A stretch of DNA of 64,000 bases from Winogradskyella vidalii. Its GTDB lineage: Bacteria > Bacteroidota > Bacteroidia > Flavobacteriales > Flavobacteriaceae. The DNA lies in assembly GCF_013403955.1 (NCBI RefSeq), contig NZ_JABFDG010000002.1:434001-498000 (forward strand). Direction: 5' to 3'. The notes under the pieces are model-generated. The model saw only the letters and a list, made by a program, of their open reading frames with translations. It was not told where the DNA came from and searched no databases. Shown in pieces: positions 25,253-34,777 of this stretch. A program made the position numbers and the translations under genes. The stretch's first letter is position 1. Each line of letters begins with the position of its first letter.

Positions 25253-26581
25253 TTATTCATTATTAGACACCTCATCATCCTTTAACCCACCTTCATCTAA
25301 CACACCAAATAAAGAACTACTAAAGAGTAATAATATAATTCCGAAATACATAAAATAACTTAAGCAATGCCCCATTACAGCACCTTTTAGTCCAAATTCG
25401 TCAATAAGATAAACACTAGAAATATACATAATGACAAACAAGAATACTTCCATAATAACAAAATGAGAAAACATCTTTTTTGCTAAAAACTGATACACAA
25501 TTACCATAGAGAACACGCGTGCTACATCACCTAATATTTGATACCCAAATAGGTTTTCAACGGACCTAAAGTCTTCTGTAAACAGCACATTTACGATTAA
25601 AGATCGACTGAGATAAATAACGAGTAAAAGCACTAAAAATACGGGCATTATTGTTTTGTAAAAACTAAACACTTCTTTTCTAAACCCGCTTTTAGAATTA
25701 ATTTCAGAAAAACGAGGCAGAATATAAAGCGCCATTAACGAATTAAAAAACATTAAATAATAATCCGAAACTCGGGTCATGGCTGTCCAGTACCCTGCGG
25801 ATTTTATACCGGTTTCAGAAATAAGATGATTTCTAATAATAATCATTACAATAGGCATAGCAACGGCGCTTACAAGAGCTACTAACATATAAGGACTCAA
25901 TTTATTTAAAATTGAAAAGCTTACTTGAGTAATTTTTATTGAAGACATTAAACTTCTTCTAAACGCAATCCCTACAATGGTAATTAATAAATTAAGCGCT
26001 GGTGAAATAACAATCGCCAATAATGCACCATCAATATTTTCTTGATAAATTAGAATTAAAGTTACTAAGAGCCCTAAAATTTGACCAAGGCTATTGATAA
26101 GCAATAAATATTTATGTTTAGAAAATCCATTCATAATGGAAAACGTAAACATATTTAAAGCATATAATGGTAAAACAATCGCTAGCGTCTCAATGATATA
26201 GACATAATTGTAATTTGAAGCAAAAAGAAAATTATTAATAACATTAGCATTGTAATAGCATACAAAGGCTAAAAAAATCGAGGAGAAAAACCCAAAGTAA
26301 AATACGGTTGACAGGGTCTTAGTAAGCGCAACAGCATCCTCTTTAAACCGGTTTACAAATTTAACGACACCTTTGTAAAGTCCGGAAATAGCTATGGTCT
26401 GCAGTGCTGCCATAAAATTCCTTAAATTTCCAACAAGCGCCATCCCTTGAGGACCAATGTAAACCGCTATAAATTTAGAAATTAGAATTCCAGCTAAAAC
26501 TCTGAGACTAATATTAAATAAGTTGAGGCGTCCAGCTTTAACTAGAACTTCAGTATTAATATAAGTAAAGAGCTTTTTCAA
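25253..26581 (-). CDS. Wzx-like O-antigen/polysaccharide flippase (first copy)
   Basis: 442 residues, about 12 membrane helices. The N-terminal block GPQGMALVGNLRNFMAALQTIAISGLYKGVVKFVNRF aligns by eye with the same block of the next gene, so the two are paralogues. The start is TTG at 26581, directly after the aminotransferase TAA (TAATTG), which implies coupled translation; no ATG lies near. Having two flippases in one locus is unusual and may mean two lipid-linked substrates or a recent duplication. Confidence 0.83.
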   Translation of the reverse strand: MKKLFTYINTEVLVKAGRLNLFNISLRVLAGILISKFIAVYIGPQGMALVGNLRNFMAALQTIAISGLYKGVVKFVNRFKEDAVALTKTLSTVFYFGFFSSIFLAFVCYYNANVINNFLFASNYNYVYIIETLAIVLPLYALNMFTFSIMNGFSKHKYLLLINSLGQILGLLVTLILIYQENIDGALLAIVISPALNLLITIVGIAFRRSLMSSIKITQVSFSILNKLSPYMLVALVSAVAMPIVMIIIRNHLISETGIKSAGYWTAMTRVSDYYLMFFNSLMALYILPRFSEINSKSGFRKEVFSFYKTIMPVFLVLLLVIYLSRSLIVNVLFTEDFRSVENLFGYQILGDVARVFSMVIVYQFLAKKMFSHFVIMEVFLFVIMYISSVYLIDEFGLKGAVMGHCLSYFMYFGIILLLFSSSLFGVLDEGGLKDDEVSNNE

Positions 26582-27682
26582 TTAGTAAGAGTTTAATACA
26601 TCTATAACCGTCTGAACTTCATCATCTGTCATCACAGGGCTTATAGGCAAACTTATAATTCTTTTGTGAATCTTTTCAGTAAGTGGAAAGTTTTTGTCTA
26701 AAAAATATTGTAATGCCTCTTGTTTATGAGGCGGAATTGGGTAATGAATTAGCCATTCTATTTGATGGTTATTCAAAAATGTAATAAAACCAGCCCTATC
26801 TTCAACCTCAACAACAAAGGCATAAAACACATGATTTTCTGAGTTATCGTAAAATGGCAGTTTTAATTTTGAATTGTTTATCTCTTTTAAATAGGCTTTA
26901 GCTATGGTTCTGCGTCTTTGATTGTCTTTATCTAAATGCTTTAATTTTATACTTAAAAAAGCCGCTTGCATATCATCTAAGCGGCTATTATAACCTATTA
27001 TTTTATTGTTGTACTTTTCTTGACTCCCATAATTGCGTAGTAATTTAGTAACCTCCAGTAATTCTAAATCATTTGTGGTCACTGCCCCACCATCGCCAAG
27101 CGCACCAAGATTTTTACTAGGATAGAAACTAAAGGCAGCTGCATGAGAAAGGTTGCCCGCTTTACATGAGTTAGTATTTGCAATAGCACCATGCGCCTGA
27201 GCAGCATCTTCTATTAAAAGGCAATCATAAGTTTCTGCTATATGCTTGAAGTTTTCAATAGCTGCTAATTGGCCATATAAATGAACTATGATAATCGCTT
27301 TAGCTTCAATTAATAGGTCTTTATTAATTTTTTCAGAAATCGTGTAAGTTTCAGGATTGGGCTCAACTAAAACAGGTTCTAAATCGGCATGTAAAATTGA
27401 TAAAATAGTTGCTATAAACGTATTTGCTGGAACAATTACCTTATCACCTTTTTTTAATTTTCCGAGTTGAATATAACCTCTTAAAATTAAAGTTAGTGCC
27501 TCTAAACCATTCCCTGTACCAATACAATATTTAGTGCCACAATAAGCTGCAAATTCACTTTCAAAGTTGGTAACGTTTTGACCTAACACAAAATGCGCAT
27601 CATCTAAAGATTTACTAAAAGACGTTTTAAATGCGTCTCTAAAACGATTATTAATTTTATGGAGGTCTAAAAACTTAATCAT
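26582..27682 (-). CDS. DegT/DnrJ/EryC1/StrS sugar aminotransferase (FdtB-like)
   Basis: 366 residues of PLP-dependent nucleotide-sugar aminotransferase. GTGNGLEALTLILRG binds the cofactor phosphate, IEDAAQAHGA holds the PLP-pyridine Asp (159), and K190 in FSFYPSKNLGALGDGGA is the Schiff-base lysine. With the FdtA-like isomerase at 21018, the likely product is dTDP-3-amino-3,6-dideoxyhexose (Fuc3N or Qui3N). Its ATG overlaps the TAA of the upstream acyltransferase gene (TAATG). Confidence 0.9.
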   Translation of the reverse strand: MIKFLDLHKINNRFRDAFKTSFSKSLDDAHFVLGQNVTNFESEFAAYCGTKYCIGTGNGLEALTLILRGYIQLGKLKKGDKVIVPANTFIATILSILHADLEPVLVEPNPETYTISEKINKDLLIEAKAIIIVHLYGQLAAIENFKHIAETYDCLLIEDAAQAHGAIANTNSCKAGNLSHAAAFSFYPSKNLGALGDGGAVTTNDLELLEVTKLLRNYGSQEKYNNKIIGYNSRLDDMQAAFLSIKLKHLDKDNQRRRTIAKAYLKEINNSKLKLPFYDNSENHVFYAFVVEVEDRAGFITFLNNHQIEWLIHYPIPPHKQEALQYFLDKNFPLTEKIHKRIISLPISPVMTDDEVQTVIDVLNSY

Positions 27683-28632
27683 TAGATGTTCAATTTATAA
27701 AAATGTTGCTTAAAAACAGTACAACCCAATTCTTCTTTTTGCTTTAATAAGCCTTCGTTGTAACCTAGTGGTCTATCAGGATCTCTTACAGTTCCCATAG
27801 AAAAAAAAGTTCTTCCTTCTTCCTTAAATTTATAGATAAGATGCATAAATAAAAATTCTAAAGCACGTTCTTTCTCGCCATGTTCGGTGGTCGCTCCATA
27901 TTGGGACTTAATCACTTCACCCTTATCAAATATGGTAATACCTGCTAAAATTTCTGAACCTAAATATATGTTAAATTGCCTTATGTTATTAGGGAATTTA
28001 GATTTTAATTTCTGAATCTCATCCAATGAATGCACAGGCTTCACTTTATGTTTTTCTTTTAATCGAGGTATAAGCACGCTATTCCAAAAGGCATCTAAAC
28101 TAGATTCTTCTTTAATTTCAAACCCCTTAATTTTATTTTTTCTGTAGTGTTTTAATTTTGTTTTATGGATTTGTAATGGCGCACTATAATCAATTGCCAA
28201 CACCATATCGGTTCTAAAATTTTGCGTATTGGCGTTCTCTAAGTAATCTAGAAGCATTTTTGAAGCTTCTTTTTGGTAACAACCTGGCAAAAGTTTTAAT
28301 TCAACAGACCTAATCTCTTGTGCTTTTAAGAATTGTGTTAAGCTTTGGCATATAGGATTAAGTTCAGATTTCGATAAATCATTATCTAAAATAAAGCCAC
28401 CATAAGTTAAACCTTGATGTGAATAGATTGCATCCTCAAAACAGTTAGCAGGCAACAACGCAATTAAGCTGTTTTTTTTATAAATCATCAAAGAAAAATC
28501 TTGAAATCGATCACTGTGATATTCCATAAAATCCCGTTGAAATAGAAATGTTTTTTCGGCACTATTTTCAACAAAACGATTCCATTTTTCTTTTTCTGAA
28601 GATTTATATAATGTGACTTTATAATCTGACAT
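27682..28632 (-). CDS. FemAB/GNAT-type acyltransferase in the sugar locus
   Basis: 316 residues from the ATG at 28632 (a TTG one codon upstream is possible). The layout matches FemAB-superfamily proteins: two weak GNAT folds, with KTKLKHYRKNKIKGFEIKEE in the first half and LGSEILAGITIFDKGEVIKSQYGATTE in the second. It is coupled to the sugar aminotransferase by a TAATG overlap. From context it may acylate the 3-amino sugar in place of a left-handed beta-helix enzyme such as FdtC. FemAB relatives can also add amino acids, so the donor is open. Confidence 0.7.
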   Translation of the reverse strand: MSDYKVTLYKSSEKEKWNRFVENSAEKTFLFQRDFMEYHSDRFQDFSLMIYKKNSLIALLPANCFEDAIYSHQGLTYGGFILDNDLSKSELNPICQSLTQFLKAQEIRSVELKLLPGCYQKEASKMLLDYLENANTQNFRTDMVLAIDYSAPLQIHKTKLKHYRKNKIKGFEIKEESSLDAFWNSVLIPRLKEKHKVKPVHSLDEIQKLKSKFPNNIRQFNIYLGSEILAGITIFDKGEVIKSQYGATTEHGEKERALEFLFMHLIYKFKEEGRTFFSMGTVRDPDRPLGYNEGLLKQKEELGCTVFKQHFYKLNI

Positions 28633-28690
28633 CAATCAAAAATAATTTTAATTTTCTATTAAGACTAAATGAATTCAAATTGATTAAGAA

Positions 28691-29644
28691 TTATTTTTCT
28701 TTTTTTTCTGAAGTATCAATATTGGAAGCATCCACAATGTATAATGGCCTATTTTTAACATTAACATTAATTCTACTAATATATTCTCCTATCACTCCAA
28801 TAGACAACAATTGAATGCCTCCTATAAATGAAGCACTGATAATTAAAGATGTCCAACCCGTAATCGTTTGCTCTAATACATAATGAGAGAAAACAGCAAA
28901 AATGATGAGTAGAAAAGAGAATATAGAAATCACAAAACCTAAGCGACTTACAAAAAGTAAAGGTTTATCAGAAAAACCAGTAATTCCATCGAATGCTAAA
29001 CGAAACATTTTGCTATAAGTATAAGCGCTTTTACCATATTTTCTTGAATCTCTATGATATAAAACATGGGTCTGCTTAAAACCTAACCAAGCAATCTGAC
29101 CTCGTAAGAACTTATTCTGTTCTGGCATGCTAATAATAGCATTAATTACTTTTTTAGACACCAACCTAAAATCGCCTGCATCTAAAGGAATTTCGAAAGA
29201 CACAATGCTTTTTAGTAATCTATAATACAATTTAGCCGTTAGTTTTTTAAGAAATGATTCTCCTTTTCGTTTCTCTCTTTTTGCATATACAACATCAAAA
29301 CCTTCTTTATACTTAGAATATAAATCGGCAATTAATTCTGGTGGGTCTTGTAAGTCGGAGTCAATAATAACAGTACAATTTGCATTACAATGCTCTAAGC
29401 CTGCTGAAACGGCTATCTGATGCCCAAAATTCCTACTGAGATCTATAAATAAAACCTTTTGATTTGTTTCTGCTATGGCTCTTATTTTTGACATTGAATC
29501 ATCAGTACTACCATCATTTATAAATAAAATTTCATAATAATCTGTGATACCAGCAAGTGTTTTTATCAGTCTGTCATACAAATCCTGTAAATTATTACAT
29601 TCATTGTAAACAGGAATTATAATGGAAATTTCATTGTCTTGCAT
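28691..29644 (-). CDS. Polyprenyl-phosphate glycosyltransferase (GtrB/ArnC-type GT2)
   Basis: 317 residues. The N-terminal GT2 domain shows ISIIIPVYNECNNL, FINDGSTDDSM and IDSDLQDPPEL (DxD). The C-terminus carries two membrane helices (about 230-255 and 265-290), as in DPMS-like enzymes that put a sugar on undecaprenyl phosphate. The next gene on the same strand upstream encodes a GT-C-like multi-span protein, the usual acceptor of such Und-P-sugars, so the two probably work as a pair. Confidence 0.87.
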   Translation of the reverse strand: MQDNEISIIIPVYNECNNLQDLYDRLIKTLAGITDYYEILFINDGSTDDSMSKIRAIAETNQKVLFIDLSRNFGHQIAVSAGLEHCNANCTVIIDSDLQDPPELIADLYSKYKEGFDVVYAKREKRKGESFLKKLTAKLYYRLLKSIVSFEIPLDAGDFRLVSKKVINAIISMPEQNKFLRGQIAWLGFKQTHVLYHRDSRKYGKSAYTYSKMFRLAFDGITGFSDKPLLFVSRLGFVISIFSFLLIIFAVFSHYVLEQTITGWTSLIISASFIGGIQLLSIGVIGEYISRINVNVKNRPLYIVDASNIDTSEKKEK

Positions 29645-29686
29645 AATCTTAAATTAAAGATGCTACTAATATAACTTAAATCAATT

Positions 29687-31438
29687 TTATTGTTCTTCAG
29701 TTTGATAAATATCAAAATAAGCATTGCTCCAAACAACTTTATAATTATTCCGATTTAAAAATGCATTCATAATTGCATTTCTTTCATTGCTATGAAAATC
29801 ACTGTTCTCTTTTTGAGTTGACATATAATCAGGTATCGGCTCCGAAAATTTATAGATAGTTTCAAACTTTTGTTTTACCACGATTGGTAAAACAGGGATT
29901 TCCGTTTCTGCTTTAACTAACTTTTTTTCAAATGAATTATAGTCATAAATCCATACCCAAGGATTATACATAAATGGTTTGGTTTCTGTTAGAAAATGCA
30001 GCATTGGAATTTTATCATAAACCATTAAATAATCATCAGGTTCTACGTATTTATCTAAGTTAAAAAGCAACTCATTAATAATATCTGCTCGTCGTTCTGT
30101 TGTATAAATTCCTCTAGCTAAAGGACTATTAATAGTCTCTTTTTTTTCAAACCTACTCCCCATATCAAAATAAGCTTGCTGTGAAATATTATATGTTTGT
30201 AATACTAAAAATGCCGCTGCAATTGCGTACAGAAATAAATGCACTTGCATCTTAGAGCCTTTATTATTTTGAAGGTAGCTAAGGTATTTTAAGTTTTGAA
30301 AATCTAAAGTGCTAATGACATAAAAAAACAATGGCAAACCAATCCAAATTCCCATAAAACCACTATTTTTTATCCCTCCTCCTGTACCTAAGGAAATGGT
30401 GATTAATGTTAGAAAAGATAAGCATCCTAAAAGTTTTACTTCATGTTTTATCTTTTTCATAAAAAGCGCACTAACACTACCTATTAAACACAGACTATAA
30501 ATTGGATATATATTACCTGTATTAAACCAAAACACAAATAACCCTATTGCTAATAAAAAAAGTACTCCTAAAACTGATTTATTTTTTGGAGTAAATCTAT
30601 TCAATAAATAAAGCGCTAAAACCAATAAAACAAGTTTAACAGTTTCTTTAGCAATACTTATATAATTAAAATACGGTGCTATAAAAACCGATTTAAAATT
30701 GTGCGAGCTATCTGCTGTATTGCCTAAATCATTTATTGTAAAGAGTGCATTCTTCATTATTTCCAATTGCCCTAGCAAGCTTAATAAGACATAAACCAGC
30801 AAAAACCCAATTACTGAACCAATCCCCATATATAACATAGGTTTAATGGCTTTTAAAATTGGTTCTTTCCTTAAGTAATAAGCATATGGGATGACTAATA
30901 TTAATGAAAAAAGTACAAGATTAGGAATTCTAGTAAAAACATTTACACTGAGTAAAACACCAGACAGTATATATAAGAATGAATTGTGCTTTAAAACGGA
31001 ATGGTGTAATACATAAATAATTAGAATAGCCATAAGGGCCGTTAAGTAATTATGGTAAAAGGTTAAAAAACCAAAATCATTGACAAAGAGCACCATAACT
31101 AAAGCCAACAGCAAAAATTCCTTTTTCACATACTGACGCAATAACTTATAGGACAAATAAAATGTGGAGGTGTTAACAATAACTCCAAGCAGTCGAAACC
31201 ATAAAATACCACCATCTTCATAGAGTAAATACCACAGTCCACCCACAAAACCAGAAAACCAATATAAAAAGTTATATTCTACACTTTCAGGATTTGAAAA
31301 AATTTGTTGATAGAAGGTTAAAACAAATCCATCATCACAAACATCAAAGCCTTGAAAAGCTAATAATATTTGTAAAAGCACCACAATTACTAATGTTATT
31401 TTAAATAAGTGATTCTTAACTGATAAAGCAACGTTCAT
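29687..31438 (-). CDS. Multi-span membrane protein, GT-C glycosyltransferase-like
   Basis: 583 residues with about 11-12 hydrophobic helices in the first 430 and a C-terminal, mainly soluble, periplasmic domain. The first external loop holds FQGFDVCDDGF, an acidic pair placed like the catalytic Asp/Asp-Glu of GT-C (PMT/ArnT-like) enzymes. It is adjacent to a GtrB/ArnC-like gene that would make the Und-P-sugar donor. I do not recognise a named subfamily. A GtrC-like glucosyltransferase role is the best guess. Confidence 0.6.
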   Translation of the reverse strand: MNVALSVKNHLFKITLVIVVLLQILLAFQGFDVCDDGFVLTFYQQIFSNPESVEYNFLYWFSGFVGGLWYLLYEDGGILWFRLLGVIVNTSTFYLSYKLLRQYVKKEFLLLALVMVLFVNDFGFLTFYHNYLTALMAILIIYVLHHSVLKHNSFLYILSGVLLSVNVFTRIPNLVLFSLILVIPYAYYLRKEPILKAIKPMLYMGIGSVIGFLLVYVLLSLLGQLEIMKNALFTINDLGNTADSSHNFKSVFIAPYFNYISIAKETVKLVLLVLALYLLNRFTPKNKSVLGVLFLLAIGLFVFWFNTGNIYPIYSLCLIGSVSALFMKKIKHEVKLLGCLSFLTLITISLGTGGGIKNSGFMGIWIGLPLFFYVISTLDFQNLKYLSYLQNNKGSKMQVHLFLYAIAAAFLVLQTYNISQQAYFDMGSRFEKKETINSPLARGIYTTERRADIINELLFNLDKYVEPDDYLMVYDKIPMLHFLTETKPFMYNPWVWIYDYNSFEKKLVKAETEIPVLPIVVKQKFETIYKFSEPIPDYMSTQKENSDFHSNERNAIMNAFLNRNNYKVVWSNAYFDIYQTEEQ

Positions 31439-31544
31439 TAAAAATTGAGCTAGTTAGGATAAATAAGTTTAGTAAAAATCAAATATACCATCTTATTTTA
31501 TTGTTATTCCTTTAACTTAGCATCAATATAATTAGATTTTAGAA

Positions 31545-32162
31545 GTGAAAATTAAACTTGATCCTAGAACAATTCTCAGTCATCCCATCATTTACACTAC
31601 ATACCAAAAAATTGTAGGAGGATATAGAGCACGTCAACTTTTTGTTGAAAATAATGTTAAGATAAAACCTGGACAAAAAATTCTTGACATTGGTTGTGGT
31701 CCTGGAGACATCTTGGAGTTTTTACCGGATGTTGATTACTTGGGTATTGATTTGGACGCGAATTATATTGAACAAGCTAAAAAAAAATACGGTAACAAAG
31801 GTACTTTTAAGTGTGCCGGAGTAGACGGTCTAGACTTAGAAGAAGCAAACACATTTGATATTGTTATTTCAGCTGGAGTACTGCATCATTTAACAGATGA
31901 ACAGTGTTTTAATTTATTTAAGATTGCAAAGAAAGCATTAAAACCTGATGGCCGTTTTATATCTTTTGATGGTTGCTACATTCCTAATCAGAATAAAATA
32001 TCTGAATACTTCTTAAAGAAAGATAGAGGACAGTTTGTTAGAACTCAACCAGAGTATGAACGACTTACCAAATCCTACTTTGCAAAAGTAGATTCGACAA
32101 TCGACGAATCTTATTTCTTTATTCCTTACACATCTATTATTATGGATTGTAAAAAAGCTTAA
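31545..32162 (+). CDS. Class I SAM-dependent methyltransferase
   Basis: 205 residues. Motif I ILDIGCGPGD (about 46-55), a ribose-binding acidic residue in YLGIDLDANYIEQA, and FDIVISAGVLHHLTDEQC as post-motif region define the Rossmann methyltransferase fold. The start is GTG at 31545, with no suitable ATG nearby. It stands at the edge of the polysaccharide locus and may methylate a sugar or lipid carrier, but the substrate is not visible. Confidence 0.82.
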   Translation: MKIKLDPRTILSHPIIYTTYQKIVGGYRARQLFVENNVKIKPGQKILDIGCGPGDILEFLPDVDYLGIDLDANYIEQAKKKYGNKGTFKCAGVDGLDLEEANTFDIVISAGVLHHLTDEQCFNLFKIAKKALKPDGRFISFDGCYIPNQNKISEYFLKKDRGQFVRTQPEYERLTKSYFAKVDSTIDESYFFIPYTSIIMDCKKA

Positions 32163-32186
32163 CACAACTTAAAAGTTCACTATAAA

Positions 32187-32220
32187 AAAAAGAGAAACAC
32201 CTTTCGGTATTTCTCTTTTT
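32187..32220. terminator. Bidirectional terminator between methyltransferase and typA
   Basis: Stem AGAGAAA/TTTCTCT extended by ACC/GGT around a TTTC loop, flanked by an A-run on the left and T-run on the right. It serves two converging genes. Confidence 0.8.
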
Positions 32221-32241
32221 ATATTTATAATAATTTGAATA

Positions 32242-34041
32242 TTACATATTCTTATTACGTTTACGGTCAACTTCTTTTAAGTAAATCTTACGTAATCTTA
32301 AGTGGTTAGGCGTTACTTCAACATACTCATCTTTCTGAATATATTCTAAAGCTTCTTCTAAAGAAAACTTAATTGCTGGTACAATCTTAGCTTTATCATC
32401 AGCACCAGAAGAACGTACGTTACTTAACTTTTTAGTTTTAGTTACGTTAACCGTCATATCATCTTGACGCGAGTTTTCTCCAATAACCTGACCTTCATAA
32501 ATATCTTCACCTGGATCAACGAAAAACTTACCTCTATCTTGTAATTTATCAATAGAATAAGGAATCGCTTGTCCGTTTTCCATAGATACTAAAGATCCAT
32601 TTTGACGTTCTGGAATTCCTCCTTTAAGCGGTCTGTAATCTACAAAACGGTGTGCCATAATGGCTTCACCTGCAGTTGCCGTTAATAATTGGTTACGTAA
32701 ACCAATAATACCACGAGAAGGTACAACGAACTGACAAACCATACGGTCGCCTTTAGCTTCCATACTTGTCATTTCACCTTTACGCATCGTCACCATTTCA
32801 ATAGCTTTACCTGAAACATTTTCTGGTAAATCAATCGTCATTTCTTCAAAAGGCTCACATTTTACACCATCAACTTCTTTGATGATTACTTGTGGTTGTC
32901 CAATTTGAAGTTCGTAACCTTCACGACGCATCGTTTCAATTAATACCGATAAGTGTAATACACCACGACCAAAAACCATAAACTTATCTGCACTATCGGT
33001 TTCTTCAACACGTAATGCTAAGTTCTTTTCAAGCTCTTTAGTTAAACGATCTTTAATATGACGAGACGTTACAAATTTTCCGTCTTTTCCGAAGAAAGGC
33101 GAATCGTTAATTGTAAACAACATACTCATTGTTGGCTCATCAATAGCAATTGTTTTTAAGCCTTCAGGATTTTCAGCATCAGCAACAGTATCACCAATTT
33201 CAAATCCTTCTAAACCTACAATAGCACAGATATCACCTGTTTGAACTTCATCAACTTTTAATCGACCAACACCTTCAAACGTATGTAATTCTTTAATTTT
33301 ACTCTTTACAATAGAACCGTCTCTTTTTACTAAAGAAATCTGTTGGTTCACTTTTAAACCACCTCTAGTTAAACGACCAATAGCTATTCGTCCTGTAAAA
33401 GAAGAGAAATCTAACGATGTAATTAACATCTGTGTCGTTCCTTCTTCAATTTTTGGTTCAGGAATATGCTCAATAACCATATCTAATAATGGCTCTACAT
33501 TTTCTGTTTCCACTTTCCAATCATCACTCATCCAGTTATTCTTAGCCGAACCGTAAACCGTTGGAAAATCTAACTGCCATTCTTCAGCACCAAGTTCAAA
33601 CATTAAGTCAAAAACTTTTTCGTGTACTTCATCTGGTGTACAGTTTTCCTTATCCACTTTGTTTACAACCACACAAGGCTTAAGACCTAAGTCAATAGCT
33701 TTCTGTAATACAAAACGCGTTTGTGGCATTGGCCCTTCAAAAGCATCTACTAAAAGTAAAACACCGTCTGCCATGTTTAATACACGCTCTACTTCACCAC
33801 CAAAATCGGCGTGACCAGGGGTATCAATAACATTGATTTTTGTGTCTTTGTAAATAACAGAAACATTTTTAGAGGTAATAGTGATCCCTCTTTCACGTTC
33901 TAAATCGTTGTTATCTAGAATTAAGTCTCCTGTATTTTCGTTTTCACGAAACAATTGACAGTGATACATGATCTTATCTACTAGTGTCGTCTTTCCGTGA
34001 TCGACGTGTGCAATAATTGCAATATTTTTAATCTTAGCCAT
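32242..34041 (-). CDS. typA: Ribosome-associated GTPase TypA/BipA
   Basis: 599 residues of translational GTPase. The G1 motif is AHVDHGKTTL (11-20), the switch II region is DTPGHADF, and G4 is NKVD. The Asp-rich start and the DNNDLERERGITITSKN switch I are characteristic. After the G and beta-barrel domains come EF-G-like domains III and V and the TypA-specific C-terminal domain (RSSGADDKAKIVPAIKFSLEEALEYI). It binds the ribosome in assembly and stress adaptation. It is a single gene with its own -7-like box at 34066-34073. Confidence 0.97.
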   Translation of the reverse strand: MAKIKNIAIIAHVDHGKTTLVDKIMYHCQLFRENENTGDLILDNNDLERERGITITSKNVSVIYKDTKINVIDTPGHADFGGEVERVLNMADGVLLLVDAFEGPMPQTRFVLQKAIDLGLKPCVVVNKVDKENCTPDEVHEKVFDLMFELGAEEWQLDFPTVYGSAKNNWMSDDWKVETENVEPLLDMVIEHIPEPKIEEGTTQMLITSLDFSSFTGRIAIGRLTRGGLKVNQQISLVKRDGSIVKSKIKELHTFEGVGRLKVDEVQTGDICAIVGLEGFEIGDTVADAENPEGLKTIAIDEPTMSMLFTINDSPFFGKDGKFVTSRHIKDRLTKELEKNLALRVEETDSADKFMVFGRGVLHLSVLIETMRREGYELQIGQPQVIIKEVDGVKCEPFEEMTIDLPENVSGKAIEMVTMRKGEMTSMEAKGDRMVCQFVVPSRGIIGLRNQLLTATAGEAIMAHRFVDYRPLKGGIPERQNGSLVSMENGQAIPYSIDKLQDRGKFFVDPGEDIYEGQVIGENSRQDDMTVNVTKTKKLSNVRSSGADDKAKIVPAIKFSLEEALEYIQKDEYVEVTPNHLRLRKIYLKEVDRKRNKNM

Positions 34042-34065
34042 AACTAATGCTGATTTTTAAGCGTG

Positions 34066-34073
34066 CAAATGTA
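34066..34073 (-). promoter_or_regulatory. -7-like promoter box for typA
   Basis: The minus strand reads TACATTTG, a match to TAnnTTTG, 25 nt before the typA ATG. No clear TTTG -33 element was found. Confidence 0.45.
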
Positions 34074-34253
34074 CGTCTAATTCTTTGCATTCCGTTAATA
34101 ATATGTTATTATTTCAATTAGAAGCTATTTCAGTTCGTATCTTTAGGTAAATAATTGATTCACAGTTTAGAGCCTATTTTTTTAAACGAACCGTTAATTG
34201 GGCTATTATTACTGCATTTTCAGACTAATTACAACCCCTAAAAATTAAACAAA

Positions 34254-34613
34254 ATGCATACCATTAATAAATACACAAAATTCATCCCTTACCTCTATTT
34301 TTTGTCGGTAATAGTATATTGGTTTACAACCCTAAATAAAAGTGAAGGTCTTTCTGCCTACCCTATTTTACTCTTTGCGATACCTTTTTTATGGCAACTT
34401 ATAAAACCGAACAGAAAATTAAATTTCTCTCTAGGAATTGTTTTTGTTTGTTTGTCCTCTTACCTCATTTTAGCTTACTTGTTTAATGTGCTCAACATTA
34501 TTTATTGGACAGAAACTTCGAAAAATTTGTTGTTTTACGGTGGAGTTTTAGTGGTTATCAACTTTGTAATGTCACTTTGGATGATACGAAATAGTATTAG
34601 AAAAGAGTTTTAG
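34254..34613 (+). CDS. Small membrane protein of unknown function
   Basis: 119 residues with four likely membrane helices (about 10-28, 34-50, 57-80, 89-112), short loops and a basic C-terminus (RNSIRKEF). I do not recognise a family. It begins with a clear ATG and stands alone between typA (divergent) and kdsA (same strand, 164 bp away). Hydrophobic composition and codon use look like a real gene. Confidence 0.65.
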   Translation: MHTINKYTKFIPYLYFLSVIVYWFTTLNKSEGLSAYPILLFAIPFLWQLIKPNRKLNFSLGIVFVCLSSYLILAYLFNVLNIIYWTETSKNLLFYGGVLVVINFVMSLWMIRNSIRKEF

Positions 34614-34718
34614 CGACAAGTAAATACTTATTAAATTATTTTGAATGACAACAAAATATAAAATTAACTCCCTAGCTGCCATCGATTTATTTCTGAAACT
34701 TAATATATAAAATCATAG

Positions 34719-34749
34719 TTTCAACTAAACATTGATAATCGTATCTTTG
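34719..34749 (+). promoter_or_regulatory. kdsA promoter
   Basis: TTTC (34719-34722) and TATCTTTG (34742-34749) with 19-nt spacing fit the Bacteroidota promoter. Transcription from about 34755 supports the TTG at 34778 as the kdsA start, as nothing further upstream would be in the mRNA. Confidence 0.55.
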
Positions 34750-34777
34750 CCACATAACAATTATAAGCCTTACTACT

